DNA of 37,151 nucleotides from Oscillospiraceae bacterium (GTDB lineage Bacteria; Bacillota; Clostridia; Oscillospirales; Acutalibacteraceae): NCBI GenBank assembly GCA_015065885.1, contig SVPJ01000022.1:1-37151 (forward strand), in the 5' to 3' direction. This document shows, one piece after another, positions 32,632 to 37,151 of the stretch. Positions within the stretch are counted from its first letter, which is position 1, and every line of letters begins with the position of its first letter. Under the pieces are notes generated by a model. It ran no database searches and was not told the origin of the DNA. It saw only the letters and a list, made by a program, of their open reading frames with translations. The position numbers and the translations under genes are program-made.

Positions 32632-32660
32632 AGAATATCATATTTTCACCCGCTTGTCAA
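32632..32660 (-). promoter_or_regulatory. Promoter of the ligase/VOR T-box operon
   Basis: TTGACA (32660-32655), 17 bases, TATTCT (32637-32632). Confidence 0.8.
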
Positions 32661-32790
32661 CCGTATTTTTGCAAAAATCCCCCTTTTTCCTGAATTTGCT
32701 TTTTCTTGCCGAAAACAGTTGTCAGAACACACAAATCCCCGCCCTTGTACGCGCCGTTTTCGGGGTGAGGTGCCGATTATTATTTTCTGT

Positions 32791-32819
32791 TTGCATTACC
32801 GCCTGAAATGTGATATTAT
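32791..32819 (+). promoter_or_regulatory. Promoter of the ACT-UPF0210 pair
   Basis: TTGCAT (32791-32796), 17 bases, TATTAT (32814-32819), about 39 bases before the ACT-protein start, which has a GGAGG site. Confidence 0.75.
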
Positions 32820-32857
32820 GTTGGGTGGAAATTTAAAAATAACGGAGGAATCGGTTT

Positions 32858-33127
32858 ATGCGTGCAGTCATTTCGGTTATCGGCAAGGATACGGTCGGTA
32901 TTCTTGCAAAGGTTTCGGCGGTGTGTACCACCTACAATCTGAATATTGTAGAGGTCACCCAGTCGGTCCTGCAGGAATTTTTCGCTATGATCATGGTAAC
33001 GGACATTGCCGCCGCGAACGCTCCGTTTGACGTAGTGGCGGACGCCTTCACCGCACTCGGCAAAGAAACGGGGCTGTCCGTCCGCATTATGCACGAGGAT
33101 ATCTTCAACTCTATGCACACTATTTGA
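32858..33127 (+). CDS. ACT-domain protein
   Basis: An 89-residue single ACT domain ([27 protein letters not shown], then DI and a C-terminal strand). It matches the short ACT proteins (UPF0237) that are typically paired with a UPF0210 protein, as it is here 13 bases downstream. ACT domains bind small ligands, often amino acids, so it is probably a ligand-sensing regulator of its neighbour. The ligand is unknown. Confidence 0.92.
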   Translation: MRAVISVIGKDTVGILAKVSAVCTTYNLNIVEVTQSVLQEFFAMIMVTDIAAANAPFDVVADAFTALGKETGLSVRIMHEDIFNSMHTI

Positions 33128-33140
33128 GAGGAGAATCACG

Positions 33141-34499
33141 ATGCTTAACGCACACGACATATTGGAAACCATCACGATGATACAGGACGAACACCTGGAC
33201 GTGCGTACCATCACGATGGGCATCTCCCTGCTGGATTGCTGTCACAGCAACATCGACACTTTGTGCGACAAGGTGTACGATAAGATCACCCGCTCGGCCA
33301 AAGACCTGGTGGCAACGGGTGAAAAGATCGAGAAGACCTACGGTATCCCGATCATCAACAAGCGTATTTCCATCACGCCTGCGGCGATGTTGCTCGCGGC
33401 GTGTGACGATAAAGACGCGGTGAAGCTCGCGAAAACGCTGGAACGTGCCGCCACCACCTGCGGCGTCAACTTCCTCGGCGGGTTTTCCGCGCTGGTGCAA
33501 AAGGGCTTTGCCCCCGGCGACCGCGAACTCATCGCCGCCATCCCCGAAGCCCTCGCGGTGACGGATCACATCTGTGCGTCGGTCAACATCGGCTCCACCA
33601 AGGCGGGCATCAATATGGATGCCGTCGCCATGATGGGACGGGTGGTGAAAGAAGCGGCGGAGCGCACCGCCGACAACGGCTGTATCGGCCCTGCAAAGTT
33701 GGTGGTATTCTGCAACGCACCCGAAGACAACCCGTTTATGGCGGGCGCGTTCCACGGTGTGAGCGAACCCGATTGCGTCATCAACGTGGGCGTTTCCGGC
33801 CCCGGTGTGGTGCGTGCCGCCCTTGCCAAAGCGGGCGATTGCGACCTCACCGCCGTGGCAGACCTTATCAAGCGCACCGCGTTTAAGATCACCCGCATGG
33901 GACAACTCGTGGCGTGTGAAGCGTCGCGTATGCTGAACGTGCCGTTCGGCATCGTGGATCTGTCGCTCGCCCCCACCCCCGCCGTGGGCGACTCGGTGGC
34001 GCATATTTTGGAAGAAATGGGTCTTGAAAGTTGCGGCTGTGCAGGCACCACCGCGGCGCTCGCTCTGCTGAACGACGCGGTGAAAAAAGGCGGCGTGATG
34101 GCGTCCTCCCACGTGGGGGGGCTTTCGGGCGCGTTCATCCCCGTCACCGAAGACGCGGGTATGATCGATGCGGCGCGCAGCGGGGCGCTCTCCATTGAAA
34201 AACTGGAGGCGATGACCGCCGTCTGCTCGGTAGGTCTCGATATGATCAACATCCCCGGCGATACCGCCCCCGAAGTGATTGCCGCCATCATCGCGGACGA
34301 AGCCGCCATCGGCATGATCAACTCGAAGACGACCGCCGTGCGCGTCATTCCCTGCATCGGCAAAACCGTCGGCGACGAGCTTTCCTTCGGCGGGCTCTTG
34401 GGTGAAGGACCCGTGATGCCGGTATCCACCTACTCCCCCGCCCGTTTCATCCATCGCGGCGGCAGGATCCCCGCACCGATCCAGAGTTTGAAAAATTAA
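33141..34499 (+). CDS. UPF0210 (DUF711, PFL-like) family protein
   Basis: A 452-residue protein of the UPF0210/DUF711 family. It begins [28 protein letters not shown] and has the conserved [39 protein letters not shown] and a glycine-rich end ([22 protein letters not shown]). Related to PFL-fold proteins; the reaction is not established. It follows the ACT protein with a GAGAGGAG site in the usual two-gene arrangement. Its last 41 codons are duplicated at 35776-35898. It ends at a bidirectional terminator. Confidence 0.93.
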   Translation: MLNAHDILETITMIQDEHLDVRTITMGISLLDCCHSNIDTLCDKVYDKITRSAKDLVATGEKIEKTYGIPIINKRISITPAAMLLAACDDKDAVKLAKTLERAATTCGVNFLGGFSALVQKGFAPGDRELIAAIPEALAVTDHICASVNIGSTKAGINMDAVAMMGRVVKEAAERTADNGCIGPAKLVVFCNAPEDNPFMAGAFHGVSEPDCVINVGVSGPGVVRAALAKAGDCDLTAVADLIKRTAFKITRMGQLVACEASRMLNVPFGIVDLSLAPTPAVGDSVAHILEEMGLESCGCAGTTAALALLNDAVKKGGVMASSHVGGLSGAFIPVTEDAGMIDAARSGALSIEKLEAMTAVCSVGLDMINIPGDTAPEVIAAIIADEAAIGMINSKTTAVRVIPCIGKTVGDELSFGGLLGEGPVMPVSTYSPARFIHRGGRIPAPIQSLKN

Positions 34500-34504
34500 C
34501 AGCA

Positions 34505-34546
34505 AAAAACCACACGCACCGACAAACCGATGCGTGTGGTTTTTTC
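34505..34546. terminator. Bidirectional terminator
   Basis: AAAAACCACACGCA and TGCGTGTGGTTTTTTC form a 10-bp GC-rich stem with A/T tracts on both sides. It serves the UPF0210 gene from the left and the dockerin gene from the right. Confidence 0.88.
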
Positions 34547-35614
34547 TTATGATAAAATCATGGCCCGCACATCCGTTTCGTCCCGCGACACGGGCATATC
34601 CGCGCTCGGAAAACGCAAATATTGACAAAACGTGATGGACATACCGTCTTGTTCCCATTGGAACATCGGCCCTTGGGACCACGTTTTGATATGACTTTGT
34701 GTGGAATAGCGATAAGAGTCCACGGATATTTTTTGATTCAAATAGCGTATCACCGCTTGAGGATCGTTCACCGCACACGGACCGTAAACGATCTGTCCGT
34801 TTTCCTCGATACACCCCGTTAAGGTCGGGGCGGCCTCAGGCGGAACGAACGGAACAAAAAAGGTGCGTTTCGCCATCACCGTCGGCACCTCCACCTTTCC
34901 CACCACATGTTGCAACAGCAAACGGGCGTCGGTGGAGGTCACCGCACCGTCACCGTCGATATCCGCTACCGCCGTCTGTTCGGTGGAAAAGTGAATTTTT
35001 CCGACAACACACTGCAACAGTAACCGAGCATCAGTAGAGGTACACACACCGTCACCGTCATAGTCCCCTGTTGCAGGGGTGTGACGTATGATCTCATACG
35101 GATGCGCGTTCGCCACAGCCCACCGATGGGCATAACTGTCCTTATATACCCACAGCAACGTATCTTCATGGAACGCCCCGCGACCGATCAATGCGACATT
35201 GTATGGCACGATGATCTCCGTAAGAGCAGAGGCTTCGGAAAACGCGCGAGAAAATATCCCTTTCAGTGTATGCGGTAACACGACCTCTTCCAACGCATCC
35301 ATTCGGGGAAACAGTTTTCCCAACAGCACGATACCGTCTTCGAACACGATTCGACGCGGGCAATAACTTTCGCCTTCGTAGGCAAACAGATCTACCGTTG
35401 TGACAGGAACGTCACCGAGTACCGACGGAACGATTAACTCCTCGTCCTGCCCGTTGTAATCCCAGAGCACCCCCGGCGTATAAAATGCCCATTGATCGGG
35501 CGACTCAGCGATAGGTACCACCGTCGGTGACAAAAGTAAACTTAGAACCAACATCGCAACACTTACAAGATGTATGCCTTTGTTGAAAAGCGCGCTTCTC
35601 TTTGTAGCAACCAT
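34547..35614 (-). CDS. Secreted protein with internal dockerin module
   Basis: A 355-residue secreted protein. Residues ~1-38 are a signal peptide (KRSALFNKGIHLVSVAMLVLS). Residues ~60-165 hold a few degenerate LRR_5/BspA-like repeats (VLPHTLKGIFSRAFSEASALTEI). Two dockerin-type repeats lie in the middle (YDGDGVCTSTDARLLLQCVVGK and IDGDGAVTSTDARLLLQHVVGK, ~190-250) and not at the C-terminus. The last ~100 residues are unrecognised (WSQGPMFQWEQDGMSITFCQ). The start at 35614 follows AGAAGG; the frame's upstream extension overlaps the promoter. It belongs to the same dockerin group as the gene at 641, and sits inside a segment that interrupts a duplicated UPF0210 end. Confidence 0.85.
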   Translation of the reverse strand: MVATKRSALFNKGIHLVSVAMLVLSLLLSPTVVPIAESPDQWAFYTPGVLWDYNGQDEELIVPSVLGDVPVTTVDLFAYEGESYCPRRIVFEDGIVLLGKLFPRMDALEEVVLPHTLKGIFSRAFSEASALTEIIVPYNVALIGRGAFHEDTLLWVYKDSYAHRWAVANAHPYEIIRHTPATGDYDGDGVCTSTDARLLLQCVVGKIHFSTEQTAVADIDGDGAVTSTDARLLLQHVVGKVEVPTVMAKRTFFVPFVPPEAAPTLTGCIEENGQIVYGPCAVNDPQAVIRYLNQKISVDSYRYSTQSHIKTWSQGPMFQWEQDGMSITFCQYLRFPSADMPVSRDETDVRAMILS

Positions 35615-35681
35615 ATCATCACCTTCTCGAAACGTCAAATTAAATGATTGCCATTCACGGTTCGGTGCATCGTACACCTTC

Positions 35682-35711
35682 ATTATATATTACTGCATAG
35701 CATATTGTCAA
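35682..35711 (-). promoter_or_regulatory. Promoter of the internal-dockerin gene
   Basis: TTGACA (35711-35706), 18 bases, TATAAT (35687-35682), about 67 bases upstream of the start codon. Confidence 0.85.
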
Positions 35712-35775
35712 CAAATTATGGTTTTAAACTTTTTTGCAAATTTATATACAAAAATATATTCACTTTGACAACAAA

Positions 35776-35898
35776 CTTTCCTCCTTCGGCGAGTTTTTGG
35801 GTGAAGGACCCGTGATGCCGTTATCCACCTACTCCCCCGCCCGTTTCATCCATCGCGGCGGCAGGATCCCTGCACCGATCCAAAGTCTGAAGAACTAA
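35776..35898 (+). pseudogene. 3' fragment of a UPF0210 gene (duplicate of 34382-34499)
   Basis: This segment encodes [20 protein letters not shown] and [13 protein letters not shown] then TAA, in the same frame and order as the end of the UPF0210 gene at 33141-34499. No start codon or upstream part is present, so it is a truncated copy. Differences are mostly at third codon positions (CCC/CCT, CAG/CAA, TTG/CTG, AAA/AAG, AAT/AAC), and one codon is inserted near the start. This pattern indicates that both copies evolved as coding DNA before truncation, for example in a related strain, and that this is not a very recent duplication. Confidence 0.9.
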
Positions 35899-35902
35899 AT
35901 TA

Positions 35903-35947
35903 AAAAGCAAGACAGAGAAATACATTCTCTGCCTTGCTTTTTTTGCA
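35903..35947 (+). terminator. Terminator after the UPF0210 fragment
   Basis: AGCAAG-A-CAGAGAA and TTCTCTG-C-CTTGCT pair with one mismatch, followed by TTTTTTT. This is probably the original terminator of the truncated gene. Confidence 0.8.
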
Positions 35948-35962
35948 TAGGTATGGTAATAT
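35934..35962 (+). promoter_or_regulatory. Possible cysK-like gene promoter
   Basis: TTGCTT (35934-35939), 17 bases, TAATAT (35957-35962). The -35 box overlaps the preceding terminator stem. The ribosome binding site before the ATG at 35999 is weak. Confidence 0.4.
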
Positions 35963-35998
35963 ACTCCACAAAGCTATCAAAGAAAGTCGGTTGTTATT

Positions 35999-36931
35999 AT
36001 GATTCACGATAACGTATTGGATGCCATCGGCTCCACCCCTATTATTCGATTGAGCCGTATGGTGCCCGCAGGTGCAGCCGAGGTGCTGGTAAAGTTTGAA
36101 GGACTGAACGTCGGCGGCTCCATCAAGACCCGCACGGCGTTCAATATGATCACCCAAGCCGAAAAGCGCGGGCTGCTCTCCCCCGATTCGATCATCGTAG
36201 AGCCGACCAGCGGCAACCAGGGCATCGGTCTCGCGTTGGTGGGTGCGGTGCGCGGCTACCGCACCGTCATCATTATGCCCGATTCGGTGAGTGAGGAACG
36301 CCGTAAACTGGTGCGGCATTACGGTGCCGAGGTCGTGTTGGTACACGACGCGGGCAATATCGGCGATTGCATCGACGAATGTGTGCGTACCGCTCTTAAA
36401 ATGGCGGAAGACGACCCGAAAGTCTTCGTGCCGCAGCAGTTTGAAAACGAGGATAACCCCAACGTACACCGCCACCGCACCGCTTTTGAGATCTTGGAAC
36501 AAGTGGCGGGGCCCATCCACGGGTTTTGTTCAGGCATCGGCACGGGCGGCACCATCACGGGTATCGGCGAGGTGCTGCGTGCCAACAATCCCGACATTAC
36601 CATTTGGGCGGTGGAACCCGAAAACGCCGCGATCCTGGCAGGCGGCACCATCGGCACCCACGTGCAGATGGGCATCGGCGACGGACTCATCCCCGGCGTG
36701 TTAAATCAGCACATTTACGAAGATATCTGCATCATTTCGGATGAAGAAGCGTTGCAGACCGCACGGGATCTGGCGCGACTGGAAGGGCTGATGTGCGGCA
36801 TTTCCAGCGGCACCAACGTCGCCGCCGCCATCCGTATGGCGCAAAAACTCGGAGAAGGCAAAACGGTGGTCACCGTGTTGCCGGACACAGCGGAGCGGTA
36901 TTTCTCGACGCCGCTGTTTGAAGGTGAATAA
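35999..36931 (+). CDS. cysK: Cysteine-synthase-family PLP enzyme with variant loops
   Basis: A 310-residue fold-type II PLP enzyme, normal length. The PLP lysine lies in VGGSIKTRTA (residue ~43), where typical O-acetylserine sulfhydrylases have GGSVKDR. The substrate-binding loop is PTSGNQGIGLA where most have TSGNTG. The PLP-phosphate loop GIGTGGTITGIGEVL and the C-terminal LPDTAERYFST are standard. By family it makes cysteine from O-acetylserine and sulfide, and CysE is encoded in this window, but the two loop changes leave substrate choice open. It is monocistronic and has its own terminator; it is not under the Cys T-box. Confidence 0.88.
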   Translation: MIHDNVLDAIGSTPIIRLSRMVPAGAAEVLVKFEGLNVGGSIKTRTAFNMITQAEKRGLLSPDSIIVEPTSGNQGIGLALVGAVRGYRTVIIMPDSVSEERRKLVRHYGAEVVLVHDAGNIGDCIDECVRTALKMAEDDPKVFVPQQFENEDNPNVHRHRTAFEILEQVAGPIHGFCSGIGTGGTITGIGEVLRANNPDITIWAVEPENAAILAGGTIGTHVQMGIGDGLIPGVLNQHIYEDICIISDEEALQTARDLARLEGLMCGISSGTNVAAAIRMAQKLGEGKTVVTVLPDTAERYFSTPLFEGE

Positions 36932-36935
36932 AGAC

Positions 36936-36968
36936 GAAAAAAGTCCGACTTTCGTCGGACTTTTTTCA
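36936..36968 (+). terminator. Terminator after the cysK-like gene
   Basis: AAAAAAGTCCGAC-TTTC-GTCGGACTTTTTT is a perfect hairpin with T and A tracts on both sides. It also fits the convergent gene at the window edge. Confidence 0.92.
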
Positions 36969-36970
36969 GT

Positions 36971-37151
36971 TTACTCTATCGGGGTCAATGCGCCGCTCAC
37001 GTCGGCTACGTATTTTCCCGCCGTAACGAGACCGTTGGCCTTTGCTTTGCTGACGGTCACCGTCTTGTTCACCGCAAGCGTACCGTGAGTACCACTAACA
37101 TAATAGTATACGTCACCCACTTTGACAACGCCTGCGTAGGTCGGTGCCGCA
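36971..37151 (-). CDS. C-terminal end of an unidentified protein (partial)
   Basis: The last 59 codons of a minus-strand gene that begins beyond the window. The readable end includes AAPTYAGVVKVGDVYYYVSG and TLAVNKTVTVSKAKANGLVT, then ADVSGALTPIE and a TAA stop. The repeated short beta-strands with YYY and V.K..G suggest a repeat segment of a secreted or surface protein, as in other extracellular proteins of this window. It is too short to assign a family. Confidence 0.7.
   Translation of the reverse strand, partial: AAPTYAGVVKVGDVYYYVSGTHGTLAVNKTVTVSKAKANGLVTAGKYVADVSGALTPIE

Overview
The window looks like a chromosomal contig from a moderately GC-rich, Gram-positive gut-type Clostridia, probably Oscillospirales/Ruminococcaceae-like. 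This is inferred from three T-box leaders, a PyrR-type attenuator, a Gram-positive LexA box at recA, the yqzL-recO-mutS2 order, dockerin-bearing secreted proteins and ferredoxin-dependent 2-oxoacid metabolism. There are no phage or transposase genes, and no CRISPR array.

Layout, left to right. Positions 1-300 hold a run of small palindromes from dispersed repeats. Then comes a secreted BspA-like leucine-rich-repeat protein with a C-terminal dockerin (641-3157). A minus-strand operon (7346 to 3222) led by a Cys T-box encodes CysE, CysS, a PfkB sugar-phosphate kinase, a small membrane protein and a thioredoxin. A second minus-strand block (11162 to 7396) is recA-recX-rimO-pgsA, with a LexA box upstream of recA and a hairpin between recA and recX. 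Divergent from it is yqzL-recO-mutS2 plus an uncharacterised membrane-anchored protein. Two small membrane proteins follow on the minus strand.

A tRNA-Thr gene (17822-17897) is followed by about 620 bases of mosaic repeats, which contain inverted copies of a tRNA T-arm segment and a 114-base tandem repeat. Facing this array on the minus strand is a consensus promoter followed by a structured, apparently non-coding transcript of about 155 nt that I cannot assign to a family. An alpha/beta hydrolase gene follows, whose 5' UTR contains another copy of the dispersed repeat.

The most interesting metabolic part is 20017-32640. One T-box operon (Leu specifier likely) encodes a LeuA-like protein that has lost the metal-binding and catalytic residues, and a fusion of a TIM-barrel isomerase/epimerase-like domain to an acyl-CoA ligase. 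A uracil permease under a PyrR-type attenuator separates it from a second T-box operon. That operon encodes an HTH-cupin-acyl-CoA ligase fusion, a MinD/ParA-like ATPase, and a four-subunit VOR-type 2-oxoacid:ferredoxin oxidoreductase; an amidohydrolase lies behind a terminator. Control by uncharged tRNA suggests that these acyl-CoA ligases feed amino-acid synthesis, for example by activating a branched or aromatic carboxylic acid and reductively carboxylating it to the 2-oxoacid. This is inference.

The right end carries an ACT-domain regulator with a UPF0210 protein, and a second dockerin protein flanked by a duplicated 3' end of the UPF0210 gene. It closes with a cysteine-synthase-family enzyme with unusual active-site loops and the C-terminal end of a protein cut by the window edge.
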